Origin: Rhodopseudomonas palustris HaA2 | GTDB lineage: Bacteria > Pseudomonadota > Alphaproteobacteria > Rhizobiales > Xanthobacteraceae | DNA: 64,000 nt | Direction of reading: 5' to 3' | Assembly (NCBI RefSeq): GCF_000013365.1 | Contig: NC_007778.1 | Coordinates: forward strand, 1,612,001 to 1,676,000 | Part shown: positions 26,266 through 35,985 of the stretch, piece by piece | Numbering within the stretch: position 1 is the first letter of the stretch | Layout: every line of letters begins with the position of its first letter | Program-made: the position numbers and the translations under genes | The notes under the pieces: generated by a model | Databases searched by the model: none | Told to the model about the DNA's origin: nothing | The model's input: the letters and a program-made list of their open reading frames with translations, nothing else

Positions 26266-28950
26266 ATGGCTTTGAGCATTGTGAAGAAAGGGGCCGGGGC
26301 AGCGGAGGTTGTGGCGGCGGCTTTGCTTCTCGCGTCCGGCGAGATTGCGCAGGCCTCCTCCAGCTTCGCGCCGACCAGTTACATTGGTGGATTCGACCCC
26401 GAACTGATCTGGGAAGTGCTGATCGGCGGCTTCGTGCTGGCGTCGTTCACCAGCGCCATCGCACTGTGGGCGACCGCGATGCTGCGCAAGCAGCGCCGTC
26501 TCCAGCGCCGCAAGAACATGCTGGTCGACTCGGTGCTCAACAAGCTGCAGCAGGGCGTCGTCATCGTCGACGCCAGGAACCGGTTGGTGTTCTGCAACGA
26601 TCGCTATCTCGAGATGTACGGGCTGCAGCGCTCCGATGCGCCGTACGGCATTCCCGGCGGCGATCTGCTTTCGCTCCGCCGCGCCCGCGGCACGCTCGAT
26701 GTCAGCAACGAGGAGTTCCTGCGTAACGCCAGGATGCCCGAAGGCTATATCGGCGAACTGCCGGACGGTCGCTTCGTGCAGGTGAAGTTCTCGGCGCTCG
26801 CGAACGGCGGCATGATTTCGACCCACGACGATTGCACCGAGCTTCGTCTGCTCTCGAAGCAGCTCGTGACCACCAAGCAGTTCCTGGAATCGGTGATCGA
26901 TAACATCCCGGTCTGCGTCGCGGCCAAGAACATCGAAGACGGCCGCTACATCCTCGCCAATCGCGCGTTCGAGAAATTGTCGGGAATGCCGCGCGACCGG
27001 ATCATCGGCGCGACCGCCGAGGAAATCTACTCGCCGCGCACCGCCACCGCGGTGCAGGATGTCGATCGCCTGGCGCTGGATGCCGGCAAGAAGGGATTCC
27101 GCACCGAGCTGACCGTCGAATTCGGCCGGCGCGAACTGGTGCTGGAGACCGATCGCGTCGTCGCCTACAACGATCGCAACGAACCGGAATTCATCATCGC
27201 GCTGTTCGAGGACATCACCGACCGGCAGGTGCTGGCGCGCGAGCTCGACAAGACGCGGAAGTTCCTCGAACTGGTGGTCGACAACATTCCGGTCGGGCTC
27301 ACGGTGCAGAGCACCAGCAGCGGCCGCTATCTGCTCGCCAATCGCGGCGCCGAGATCATCCTCAATCGTCGCCGCGAGGACGCCATCGGCCTGACCTGCG
27401 GCGATATCTTCAACCCCAAGGAAGCCAGGCTGATCCGCGAGCGCGACGAACTCGCGGTCCGCAAGGGCGACCTGATGGTCGAAGAGCATCCGATCAGCAC
27501 CCGGAACGGCCTGCGCCTGTTCGTGACCCGCCGCATCACCGTCGCCGACGAGGCGGGGGCGGAGAGCTATCTGATCAAGACCCATGTCGACGTCACCGAT
27601 CGGCGCCAGACCGAAGCGCGGATGGCGCACATGGCGTATCACGACGGCCTGACCGACCTGCCGAACCGCACCTCCTTCCTGAAGTCGCTGTCGCAGATGA
27701 TCGAGGCCTGCGACGCTGCGGTGGACGAGTTCGCGGTGCTGTCGGTCGATCTCGACGGGCTGTCCGAGATCAACGATGTGTTCGGCCACGCCATCGGCGA
27801 CCAGCTGCTGATCGAGGTCGCGTCCCGGATCGAGCAGGCGTCGCAGGGCGGCGTCGTGGCCCGGCTCGGCGGCGACGAATTCGGGCTGCTGATCGACGGC
27901 CCGCAGCCGGAAGCGGCGCGCAGACTCGCCGAGCGGGTTTCCAAGGCGCTGGCCCGCGACTTCGAGATCGACGGCAAGACGGTGCGGACCGGAGCCACCA
28001 CCGGCATCGCGCTGTTTCCGCGCGACGGCAGGGACGCGGCCTCGCTGCTCGCCAATGCCAGCGCGGCGTTGTTCCGCGCCAAGGCGCATGCGCGCGGCTC
28101 GATCGGCCTGTTCGCCCCCGAAATGGATATGCAGATCCGCGACCGCAGAGCGCTGCATCAGGATCTGTCGAACGCGATCCGTAACGGCGAGTTGTCGCTG
28201 TACTACCAGCCGCAGGCGGCGAGCAAAAGACAGATCGGCGAGGGCGACATCGTCGGCTTCGAAGCGCTGGCGCGGTGGCGCCATCCGACGCGCGGTTTCG
28301 TGCCGCCGGGCGAGTTCATTCCGCTGGCGGAAGAAAGCGGGCTGATCGTCGAGATCGGCGAGTGGATCTTGCGCGAGGCCTGCCGTGAAGCGGCGTCGTG
28401 GCCGAAGCCCTTGCAGATCGCGGTCAACCTGTCTCCGGCGCAGTTCCTCAACACCGATTTGGTCGCGACCGTGCATCAGGTGCTGGTCGAGACCGGGTTG
28501 CAGCCGGGCCGGCTCGAGCTGGAAATCACCGAAGGCGTGCTGATCGACGATTTCGATCGCGGCCTGGCGCTGCTGCGCCGGCTGAAGACCCTCGGGGTCC
28601 GCGTCTCGATGGACGATTTCGGCAGCGGCTATTCGTCGCTGACCTATCTGCAGGCGTTCCCGTTCGACAAGATCAAGATCGACCGCGCCTTCATCATGCA
28701 TCTCGGCCGCAACGTCCAATCGGCGGCGATCGTGCGGGCCGTGATCGGCCTCGGCCACGGCCTCGGCGTCTCGCTGGTCGCGGAGGGCGTCGAGACCCAG
28801 GAGCAGCTCGATTTTCTGGTCGACGAGGGCTGCGATGCCGTGCAGGGCTATCTGATCGGGATGCCGGCGCCGATCGATCAATATCCGGTTCTGGTCGGCC
28901 TCGCGCCATCACCGGACCCGATGCCGGCGCGCGCCCGCCAGGTCAGCTGA
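26266..28950 (+). CDS. PAS-GGDEF-EAL c-di-GMP signalling protein
   Basis: An 894-residue membrane protein. Two hydrophobic segments lie at about 12-28 and 48-71. Three PAS-like modules follow (about 80-200, 205-325, 330-450); the latter two each begin with LELVVDNIPV-like or LESVIDNIPV-like helices. The GGDEF domain (about 455-610) has an intact RLGGDEF loop. The EAL domain (about 625-880) keeps EALARW, the DDFGSGYSS loop and EGVETQEQ, so phosphodiesterase activity is expected. Both activities may be present. It is divergent from the FAD oxidoreductase gene. Confidence 0.92.
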   Translation: MALSIVKKGAGAAEVVAAALLLASGEIAQASSSFAPTSYIGGFDPELIWEVLIGGFVLASFTSAIALWATAMLRKQRRLQRRKNMLVDSVLNKLQQGVVIVDARNRLVFCNDRYLEMYGLQRSDAPYGIPGGDLLSLRRARGTLDVSNEEFLRNARMPEGYIGELPDGRFVQVKFSALANGGMISTHDDCTELRLLSKQLVTTKQFLESVIDNIPVCVAAKNIEDGRYILANRAFEKLSGMPRDRIIGATAEEIYSPRTATAVQDVDRLALDAGKKGFRTELTVEFGRRELVLETDRVVAYNDRNEPEFIIALFEDITDRQVLARELDKTRKFLELVVDNIPVGLTVQSTSSGRYLLANRGAEIILNRRREDAIGLTCGDIFNPKEARLIRERDELAVRKGDLMVEEHPISTRNGLRLFVTRRITVADEAGAESYLIKTHVDVTDRRQTEARMAHMAYHDGLTDLPNRTSFLKSLSQMIEACDAAVDEFAVLSVDLDGLSEINDVFGHAIGDQLLIEVASRIEQASQGGVVARLGGDEFGLLIDGPQPEAARRLAERVSKALARDFEIDGKTVRTGATTGIALFPRDGRDAASLLANASAALFRAKAHARGSIGLFAPEMDMQIRDRRALHQDLSNAIRNGELSLYYQPQAASKRQIGEGDIVGFEALARWRHPTRGFVPPGEFIPLAEESGLIVEIGEWILREACREAASWPKPLQIAVNLSPAQFLNTDLVATVHQVLVETGLQPGRLELEITEGVLIDDFDRGLALLRRLKTLGVRVSMDDFGSGYSSLTYLQAFPFDKIKIDRAFIMHLGRNVQSAAIVRAVIGLGHGLGVSLVAEGVETQEQLDFLVDEGCDAVQGYLIGMPAPIDQYPVLVGLAPSPDPMPARARQVS

Positions 28951-28968
28951 TCGGGGCGCTTTCGCCGC

Positions 28969-30444
28969 TCACGCGCCCGATGGTGCCGCGTCGCCGTCGG
29001 ACGGTGTCGGGTTCGCCAGGGGCAGAAACAGCCGGATCGTGGTGCCGACGCCGGGCTGGCTGTCGATCGTGACGTGCCCGTCGGACTGTTTCACGAAGCC
29101 ATACACCATGCTCAACCCCAGTCCGCTCGCGGTGCCGAATTCCTTGGTGGTGAAGAACGGCTCGAACGCCTGGCCGCGGACCCGTTCGCTCATGCCGACG
29201 CCGTTGTCGGTGATCTCGACCACGCCGTAGCGGCCGGGCCGGACCTGGTCCTGCCGGTCGCCGAACACGACCAGGCCGGTGACGATCGCGATCCGGCCGC
29301 TGTCGTCCGCGACCGCTTCCTGGGCGTTGATCAGGATGTTGAGGATGGCGGATTCGAGCTGCAGCCGGTCGGCGCGGACGAGGGGCCGCGCCGGCTCCAG
29401 CACGGTCCTGATCTTGACGCCGCGACGCGCGGAAGCCGCTCCGATCTGGGCGACCGACTGCACCAGCCAGTTCAGATCGACCGCCACCGGGGCGAGGATC
29501 TGGCGTCGGCCGAACGCCAGCAAACGCTGGGTCAGTTCGGCCGCCCGGTCACCGGCGCTGCTGATATGCTCGGCCAGTTGCCTCAAATCCTCGTGCGGCT
29601 CGAGCTGCTCGCGGAGCAGCTCGGCGTTGCCGACGATCACGGTGAGCAGGTTGTTGAAGTCGTGGGCGATGGCGCCGGACAACCGGCCGACGGTCTCGAG
29701 CTGCTGCGCCTGCGCCAGTCGCTCCGTCATCGCCCTGTTCTCGGTGATGTCTTCGAAATAGATGGTGATTCCCCCGATCTCGCCGCGGCTGTCGCGCCAC
29801 GGCGCCACCTCCCATCTGACCCATCGCTTCACGCCGTCGGCGCGATCGTGGCAGTCTTCGTTGTTGCGCACCACCTCGCCGGCGAGGCCACGCCGATGCG
29901 CTTCCCGCCACTCCTCGCGAATGTTCGGAAACACGTCGTAGTGCAATCGGCCGATGACGGATTCGGTCGGGTGGAAGGCGGACAGCCAGCGCGTGCTGGC
30001 GGCGAGATAGCGCATGTTGCAGTCGAACATGGCGATCGCGGCGGGCACCCCCTCGACGAAGCGGCGGAGCTGCCGCTCGCTTTCGCCGATCTCGGCGGCT
30101 TCGATCAGGCGGGCGTGAAACACGCGCATCGCCTGGGCCATCGCGACGATGACGATGCAGCCGCACAGAAAGACGACGAGCCCGAGCAGGTTGTCAGCGC
30201 GGCCGAGCGAAGCAACCATGAGTTGCGTCGATGCCGTCGCCACGATCGTCGCGGTCACTCCGGCCGCAGCGCCGCCGAGCATGGCGGCGGCGGCGACGGC
30301 GGGGTACAGGGTGACGAAGGTGAGGCCATCGCCGAGCGAATCGTGCAGGGCGACCCGGATGGCGATCCCGGCCAGCACGATGCACAGCGCCAGGCCGATC
30401 CGCCACCATCGCGATTGCGCGTAGCAGAAGCCGATGAGCTCCAT
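28969..30444 (-). CDS. PAS sensor histidine kinase
   Basis: A 491-residue kinase. Four hydrophobic segments (about 13-110) form a membrane input module resembling the DUF4118/KdpD type. A PAS domain spans about 125-245. The phospho-acceptor block is LSGAIAHDFNNLLTVI at about 256-271, and the ATPase boxes are intact (NILINAQEA, DNGVGM, GLGLSMVYGFVKQSDG). This is the FixL/HATPase type with no receiver. ATG 30444 is used; a TTG at 30501 would add 19 residues. No response regulator is adjacent. It ends 18 bases from the end of the convergent c-di-GMP gene. Confidence 0.88.
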   Translation of the reverse strand: MELIGFCYAQSRWWRIGLALCIVLAGIAIRVALHDSLGDGLTFVTLYPAVAAAAMLGGAAAGVTATIVATASTQLMVASLGRADNLLGLVVFLCGCIVIVAMAQAMRVFHARLIEAAEIGESERQLRRFVEGVPAAIAMFDCNMRYLAASTRWLSAFHPTESVIGRLHYDVFPNIREEWREAHRRGLAGEVVRNNEDCHDRADGVKRWVRWEVAPWRDSRGEIGGITIYFEDITENRAMTERLAQAQQLETVGRLSGAIAHDFNNLLTVIVGNAELLREQLEPHEDLRQLAEHISSAGDRAAELTQRLLAFGRRQILAPVAVDLNWLVQSVAQIGAASARRGVKIRTVLEPARPLVRADRLQLESAILNILINAQEAVADDSGRIAIVTGLVVFGDRQDQVRPGRYGVVEITDNGVGMSERVRGQAFEPFFTTKEFGTASGLGLSMVYGFVKQSDGHVTIDSQPGVGTTIRLFLPLANPTPSDGDAAPSGA

Positions 30445-30657
30445 CAGTTTGTCTATCGCCGGATGGCGATGAGACCTGTAATGGGAGGAGCGATCAATCA
30501 AGGTAATTCATCTGCGGCCGGCTGCGGGCTGCGTTTCGAATCTTGGATGCTGGCCTAGCTTTGGCACATCGGAATCCTGTGCACAACGTGGTGAATAGTA
30601 GCCGGACGACCATGCGCGAATTGAGTAGTTGGTGCGTCTACGGTGTAGGTTCGACGG

Positions 30658-31803
30658 ATGATTGAAGCATTGTCGCGGGCGACCGCCCAAACTGATACCA
30701 ATCCGCCGCTGTTGCGGATCGAGGCGGTCGCGAAGCGGTTCGGCGGCTACACCGCGGTCGATCGGCTGTCGCTGGAGATTGCGGCCGGCGAGTTCTTCGC
30801 GCTGCTCGGACCGAGCGGCTGCGGCAAGACCACGCTGCTGCGCATGCTGGCGGGATTCGAGACGCCCGACAGCGGCCGCATCCTGCTCGACGGCGAGGAC
30901 ATCGCCGCGGTGCTGCCGCATCGGCGGCCGGTCAACATGATGTTCCAGAACTACGCGTTGTTCCCGCATCTGTCGGTGGCCGACAACATCGCCTTCGGTC
31001 TGAAACGCGCCGGCCTGCCGCGAAAGGAGATCAAGGCGCGCGTCGCCGAGATGGTGGCGCTGGTGAAGCTCGATGGCCTGGAGAAGCGCAAGCCGGATCG
31101 GCTCTCCGGCGGTCAACAGCAGCGCGTGGCGCTGGCGCGCGCATTGGCGCGGCGGCCGCGGCTGTTGCTGCTCGACGAGCCGATGGCGGCGCTCGACAAG
31201 AAGCTGCGCGAAAGCACCCAGCTCGAACTGATCGCGCTGCAGAAGCGGCTCGGCACCACCTTCATCATCGTCACCCACGATCAGGACGAGGCGATGACGG
31301 TCGCCGACCGGATCGGCGTGATGCGCGCCGGCCAGCTCGAACAGGTCGCCGGCTCGCGGCAGCTCTACGAGACCCCGGCGTCGCGTTGGGTCGCGGAATT
31401 CGTCGGCGACGTCAACATGCTCGACGGCACGATCACGTCGCGCGACCACGGCCGCCTCACGGTCGCGGCGGGCGGCGCGGGAAACGTCACCGCCGCAGCG
31501 CCCCGTCAGCCGGTCGAGGCGACCGCGATCAGCCTCGCGATCCGGCCGGAGAAGATCAAGCTGTCGCGCCGCGGGCCCGCCGCCGACAGCGGCCATGCCG
31601 ACGCGATCAACCGGCTCGACGGCGAGGTCGTCGAGGTCGGTTACTATGGCGGGTTGACCAGCTACCGGGTCAGGCTCGACACCGGCGCCACGCTGCTGGC
31701 GAAGATGGCCAATACCACGCGGCTCGACGTCGACGCCTATCGCGCCGGCGAGCACGTGGTGGCGTGGTTCTCGCCCGACGATTGCGTGGTGCTCGACCGA
31801 TGA
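30658..31803 (+). CDS. potA: Polyamine-type ABC transporter ATPase
   Basis: A 381-residue ATPase of the spermidine/putrescine family. Walker A GPSGCGKTT is at about 57-65, LSGGQQQRVALARAL at about 153-167 and LLLLDEPMAALD follows. A C-terminal TOBE domain (about 290-381) fits PotA/PotG. It overlaps the first permease by four bases (ATGA). The operon has two permeases but no binding protein nearby. Substrate is inferred from family. Confidence 0.88.
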   Translation: MIEALSRATAQTDTNPPLLRIEAVAKRFGGYTAVDRLSLEIAAGEFFALLGPSGCGKTTLLRMLAGFETPDSGRILLDGEDIAAVLPHRRPVNMMFQNYALFPHLSVADNIAFGLKRAGLPRKEIKARVAEMVALVKLDGLEKRKPDRLSGGQQQRVALARALARRPRLLLLDEPMAALDKKLRESTQLELIALQKRLGTTFIIVTHDQDEAMTVADRIGVMRAGQLEQVAGSRQLYETPASRWVAEFVGDVNMLDGTITSRDHGRLTVAAGGAGNVTAAAPRQPVEATAISLAIRPEKIKLSRRGPAADSGHADAINRLDGEVVEVGYYGGLTSYRVRLDTGATLLAKMANTTRLDVDAYRAGEHVVAWFSPDDCVVLDR

Positions 31804-32717
31804 GCGGCGCACGCCGGATCTTCACGCGCCCGGCGCGGCTTGCGGTGATCGCGCCGTATCTGTGGCTGGTGCTGTTCTTCCTGGTGCCGTTCGGCTTCGT
31901 GGTGAAGATCAGCCTGTCGCAGAGCGCGATCGCGCAGCCGCCTTACGTTCCGGTGTTCGATCTCGCCGCCGGCTGGGACGCGCTCGCCGCGGCGTTCGCG
32001 GCGCTGTCGCTGGACAATTTCCGGCTGCTGATCTCCGACAATCTCTATGTGCTGTCCTATCTGCGCAGCCTCACCGTCGCCGCGGTCTCGACCGCGATCC
32101 TGTTGCTGATCGGCTATCCGATCGCCTATGCGATGGCGCGACTGCCGCGCGGCTGGCAGCCCTTCGCGATGATGCTGGTGATCGTGCCGTTCTGGACCTC
32201 GTTCCTGATCCGGATCTACGCCTGGATCAACATCCTGCAGCACGACGGCCTGCTCAATCAGACGCTGCTGGCGCTGCATCTGGTGTCGGCGCCGCTGGTG
32301 TGGCTGTCGACCGACACCGCGATGTATATCGGCATCGTGTATTCCTACCTGCCGTTCATGGTGCTGCCGTTGTATGCGACGTTGGCGAAGCTGCCGCAGG
32401 CGCTGAACGAGGCCGCCGCCGACCTCGGCTGTTCGCCGCGCCGGGCGTTCTGGCTGGTGACGTTTCCGCTGTCGCTGCCCGGCATCGGCGCCGGCGTGCT
32501 GCTGTGCTTCATCCCGATCGTCGGCGAGTTCGTGATTCCGGATCTCTTGGCCGGCTCCGCGTCGCTGATGATCGGGCAGACGCTGTGGCTGGAGTTCTTC
32601 ACCAACCGCGACTGGCCGGTGGCCTCGGCGATCGCGGTGGTGCTGCTCGGCGTGCTGTTGCTGCCGCTCCTGATCTACGAGCGGCTGCAGCGGCGGCAGC
32701 TCGAAGGAGAGCGGTGA
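31800..32717 (+). CDS. potB: Polyamine-type ABC transporter permease (PotB/PotH)
   Basis: A 305-residue permease with six helices. The loop EAAADLGCSPRRAFWLVTFPLSLPG at about 200-224 is the EAA motif contacting the ATPase. The start ATG overlaps the ATPase stop (ATGA), and its stop overlaps the next ATG by one base, so the three genes are translated as a unit. Confidence 0.9.
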   Translation: MSGARRIFTRPARLAVIAPYLWLVLFFLVPFGFVVKISLSQSAIAQPPYVPVFDLAAGWDALAAAFAALSLDNFRLLISDNLYVLSYLRSLTVAAVSTAILLLIGYPIAYAMARLPRGWQPFAMMLVIVPFWTSFLIRIYAWINILQHDGLLNQTLLALHLVSAPLVWLSTDTAMYIGIVYSYLPFMVLPLYATLAKLPQALNEAAADLGCSPRRAFWLVTFPLSLPGIGAGVLLCFIPIVGEFVIPDLLAGSASLMIGQTLWLEFFTNRDWPVASAIAVVLLGVLLLPLLIYERLQRRQLEGER

Positions 32718-33532
32718 TGGCCGCGCGCGCCGCCCGCCTGTCCCGCTTCAACCTCGTGTCGCTGACGCTGGGACTTGCGTTCCTGTATCTGCCGATCGTC
32801 ATCATGGTGATCTACTCGTTCAACGATTCGCGCCTGGTCACGGTGTGGGGCGGCTGGTCGCTGCGCTGGTATCGCGAATTGTTGCAGGACGAGGCGATGC
32901 TGGCGGCGGCGTGGATGAGCCTGAAGGTGGCGCTGGCGTCGGCGACCGCGGCGGCGGTGTTCGGCACGCTGGCGGCGGTGGCGCTGTCGCGCGCCGGGCA
33001 CTTTCGCGGCTGGACGTTGTTCTCCGGGATGCTGTATGCGCCGCTGGTGATGCCGGAAGTGATCACCGGCCTGTCGCTGCTGCTGCTGTTCGTGGCGCTG
33101 AATGCCGAGCGCGGCTTCTGGACGGTAACGATCGCGCATACCACGCTGACGATGTGCTTCGTCGCGGTGGTGGTGCAGTCGCGCCTGCACGCGCTCGACC
33201 GCAGCGTCGAGGAGGCGGCGATGGATCTCGGCTGCGGCCCGGTCGAGGCGTTCTTGCAGGCCACGGTGCCGCTGATCTGGCCGGCGATCGCGGCCGGCTG
33301 GATGCTGGCCTTCGCGCTGTCGCTCGACGATCTGGTGATCGCCAGCTTCACCACCGGCCCGGGCTCGGCGACGTTGCCGATCCGGATCTATTCGGAGATC
33401 AGGCTCGGCGTGAAGCCGCAGATCAACGCGGTCTGCACCCTGATCATCGCGGTCGTCGCGCTGGCGATCGTGCTCGCCTCGCTGGCGTCGAAACTGTCGC
33501 GCGCCAAGGCCGACAGCGCCGCGCCGATGTGA
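32717..33532 (+). CDS. potC: Polyamine-type ABC transporter permease (PotC/PotI)
   Basis: A 271-residue permease with six helices. It contains the EAAMDLGCGPVEAFLQATVPLIWP loop and the LDDLVIASFTTGPGSATLP block characteristic of PotC/PotI. It closes the potABC-like operon. Two intergenic repeats follow immediately, and no binding-protein gene is found downstream. Confidence 0.9.
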   Translation: MAARAARLSRFNLVSLTLGLAFLYLPIVIMVIYSFNDSRLVTVWGGWSLRWYRELLQDEAMLAAAWMSLKVALASATAAAVFGTLAAVALSRAGHFRGWTLFSGMLYAPLVMPEVITGLSLLLLFVALNAERGFWTVTIAHTTLTMCFVAVVVQSRLHALDRSVEEAAMDLGCGPVEAFLQATVPLIWPAIAAGWMLAFALSLDDLVIASFTTGPGSATLPIRIYSEIRLGVKPQINAVCTLIIAVVALAIVLASLASKLSRAKADSAAPM

Positions 33533-33556
33533 GGCGCGATGTGACGCGCCTGCTCT

Positions 33557-33645
33557 CCGTCATAGCGAGAAGGCGAAGCCGACGAAGCAATCCAGAGGCG
33601 CCATGCACGGAGCGCTGGATTGCTTCGCTGCGCTCGCAATGACGG
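33557..33645. repeat. Intergenic palindromic repeat, GCAATCCAG type
   Basis: An inverted repeat: the left arm begins CCGTCATAGCGAG and includes GAAGCAATCCAG; the right arm contains CTGGATTGCTTCG and ends CGCAATGACGG. The best copy of this family in the window. Transcription from potC would produce a long hairpin. Confidence 0.85.
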
Positions 33646-33691
33646 GAGAATGGCAGTCCGCGCGCGAACGATGGGGCTGCAAGGATGCACA

Positions 33692-33804
33692 CCGTCATCC
33701 TGAGGTGCGCGCCCTTGCGCGCCTCGAAGGATGGCCGCAAGGCGCCTTGCGCGCAGCCGCATCCTTCCAGGCTCGCCGAAGTCGGCGAGTTCCTCAGGAT
33801 GACG
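33692..33804. repeat. Intergenic palindromic repeat, CCTGAGG type
   Basis: Arms begin CCGTCATCCTGAGGTGCGCG and end CCTCAGGATGACG, with internal GAAGGATG / CATCCTTC pairs. A second copy is at 37492-37613. It lies between potC and the AsmA gene stop. Confidence 0.85.
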
Positions 33805-33825
33805 ACTCCACAAACAGCGAACTGA

Positions 33826-35790
33826 TTAGTTCGCCTTCGGTTGCGCGTCCGGCGCGGCTGCGGCGGGCGCCGCCGGCGACTCCGCCGCGGCGTCCGGCTC
33901 GGGCCTGCGGCCGCCGCCGGTGATGCGTTCCAGCACCGAGCGGACCGCGTCGCGGGTCTTCTTGTCCTTCACCGAATCGAGCAGCGGCGCCGAGGCCGGC
34001 GAACGGCGGATCAGGCTTTCCGGATCGGGAAAGATCAACGGATCGTCCCACGGTCCTTCGACGATGAACGGCAGATTGAAGCCGGGCGCGCCGGGCGTAT
34101 TGGCCAGGCTGGCGACGCCCTTGAGGTCGTATTCGCGTGACGGCACCGAGGCGGTGCCGGTCAGCGAGATCCGCGCGGTCGGTCCTTCGATCCGGATGTC
34201 GTCGGCGGTGGCGACGCCGTCGCTGAAGCGGACCGCGATGTTGAGCGTCGTGAACGGCGTCTTGCCGTTGCGGAAATTGCCGCCACCCGACAGCGGCCGG
34301 CGCTCCAGCCGCTTCAGCAATTGCTCGACGTTGAAGCCGGTGATGGCGCCGTCATGGCCGGTGAGCAGCGCCGAGCCGTCGAGCGATTGCGCCAGCCCGA
34401 ACGGGCTCGATCCGGACGCCTCCAGCGCGATCGAGAGATTGCCGCGGCCCGACAGATTGCGCACGCCGAGCAGGTCGGCGGCACAGGCTTCGAGGTCGAC
34501 GTCGTTGAACTGGAACTGGGTCTTGATGTTGGCGATGCTGTCGCGCCGGGTGACGCCGAGCGTGCCGCGGACGATGCCGCCATAGACCTGCGCCTCGCCG
34601 ACGCTGAGCGCCAGCGCGCCGCCGCGCAGATTGGCGCTGAGCGCGGTGCGGCCGAGCGTCGAGGAGCCGAGCGTGACCTTGGCGGCGGACAGCCGCACGT
34701 CGAGATCGACCGGGTTGGCGGCGCCGAGGTCGAATAATTGCCGGTTCCAGTCGCGCGCGCCGCTGGTCAGCAGCCGGATGGTCGACAGGTAGGGCGTGAC
34801 GTCAATCATGCCGGCGGCGAGCGTCGCCTGCAGGCCACGATGATTGCCGGCGATGGTGTAGGTCATCACCCCTTCGGCGACGTTCTTGTCCAGTTCGATA
34901 TTGACATTGGTCAGGGCGATCGCCGGCCCGACCAGATTGGCGCGCGCCTTCATCGCGAAGCGGCCGAAGCCGCCGGCGCCGGGCGGCTCCTGGCCGGCCC
35001 AGCGCAGTGCGTTGCGCAGCGAGGCACTGTCGGCGCTGAGCGTGCCTTCCAGCACCAGGCTGGATTTGTTGGCGATGGCGCCGTCGAAGGCGAGCTTCAG
35101 CGGCGCGCCGGCGAGCCGCAGCTTCAGCCCGGAGCGCTCGCCCGCCAGCGCCGCGATGAAGTCGCCGACGCTGATGCTGCCGTCGAGGCGTTCGCCGCGC
35201 CAGTCGAACTGGCCGGCGGCGGCGAAGGTGCGGGAGATCGACGGCCACGCCAGCGACAGATCGATGTCGGAGAGGGTCTCGCTGATCTGGCCGGCGGCGT
35301 CGCGATAGCTGAGCACGCCGTCCTGCAGCCGGATCTCGGAGAACGACACCTGGTCGTCGAGCCCGGGCTTCATCGTCCGCGTCAGGCTCTTGATGAACGG
35401 CGTCCAATTGCTACCGCCGTCGGCGTCGCGGACGACGCGAATGGTCGGCCTGATCAGCGCGATGTCGGCGATTTCGAAGCGCCGCAGCAGCAGCGGCAAC
35501 AGCCGCAGATTGGCGGTGAGCGTTTCGACGCCGAGCGCGCTGTCGGCGTCGCCGTCGTCGCTGCCCTTCAGCCTTACCGCCTTGAAGGTGACGTAGCTGA
35601 GCGGAAAGATCGCGATCTCGATATCGCCGTCGACCGCGAGTTCAAGCCCGGTCGCGGCGCGCAATTGCGTTTCGACCGCCTGCCGCATCGCGCCGCGGTC
35701 GATCAGCAGCGACAGCGCCAGCGCGCCGATCACGGCGAGCGCGATCAGCGCCGCAACCGATATCCCGAGGCGCTTGATTCCTTGGGCCAT
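33826..35790 (-). CDS. AsmA family protein
   Basis: A 654-residue protein with one N-terminal membrane helix (about 8-30) and a large periplasmic domain. AsmA proteins are bridge-like lipid-transfer proteins spanning the periplasm. The N-terminal AsmA block (LEIAVDGDIEIAIFPLSYVTFKAVRL-like) and the C-terminal AsmA_2 block (LSGRGNLSIALEASG, then FNVEQLLKRL) are both recognisable. The C-terminus is a disordered Ala/Pro/Gln tail. It stands alone, with repeats at its 3' side. Confidence 0.85.
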   Translation of the reverse strand: MAQGIKRLGISVAALIALAVIGALALSLLIDRGAMRQAVETQLRAATGLELAVDGDIEIAIFPLSYVTFKAVRLKGSDDGDADSALGVETLTANLRLLPLLLRRFEIADIALIRPTIRVVRDADGGSNWTPFIKSLTRTMKPGLDDQVSFSEIRLQDGVLSYRDAAGQISETLSDIDLSLAWPSISRTFAAAGQFDWRGERLDGSISVGDFIAALAGERSGLKLRLAGAPLKLAFDGAIANKSSLVLEGTLSADSASLRNALRWAGQEPPGAGGFGRFAMKARANLVGPAIALTNVNIELDKNVAEGVMTYTIAGNHRGLQATLAAGMIDVTPYLSTIRLLTSGARDWNRQLFDLGAANPVDLDVRLSAAKVTLGSSTLGRTALSANLRGGALALSVGEAQVYGGIVRGTLGVTRRDSIANIKTQFQFNDVDLEACAADLLGVRNLSGRGNLSIALEASGSSPFGLAQSLDGSALLTGHDGAITGFNVEQLLKRLERRPLSGGGNFRNGKTPFTTLNIAVRFSDGVATADDIRIEGPTARISLTGTASVPSREYDLKGVASLANTPGAPGFNLPFIVEGPWDDPLIFPDPESLIRRSPASAPLLDSVKDKKTRDAVRSVLERITGGGRRPEPDAAAESPAAPAAAAPDAQPKAN

Positions 35791-35985
35791 CGCCAGTGAA
35801 TGTCCGGATCGAAGGAGGGGGATGAGGGCGGGGCCAGCCGGCCCCTGTTCGCCGCAACTTGATCGGTTTTCTTGTCTCTTTCAAGGCCTTCCGGGCCGCA
35901 GCGTGTCGGCGCAATTGACGGCCAGCGCCGATTTTGCTGAATAGACCCACTCGCAGAACAGCCCCTCTCATCAGGTCCCTGCATC

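Noticed and set aside
26176-28881. A 901-codon minus-strand frame opposite the PAS-GGDEF-EAL gene
   Set aside because: Same antisense artefact of third-position GC bias; the plus-strand protein has intact GGDEF and EAL motifs.
30445-30501. TTG start for the PAS histidine kinase
   Set aside because: It adds 19 polar residues, has no ribosome-binding site, and an ATG just before the first membrane helix is available.
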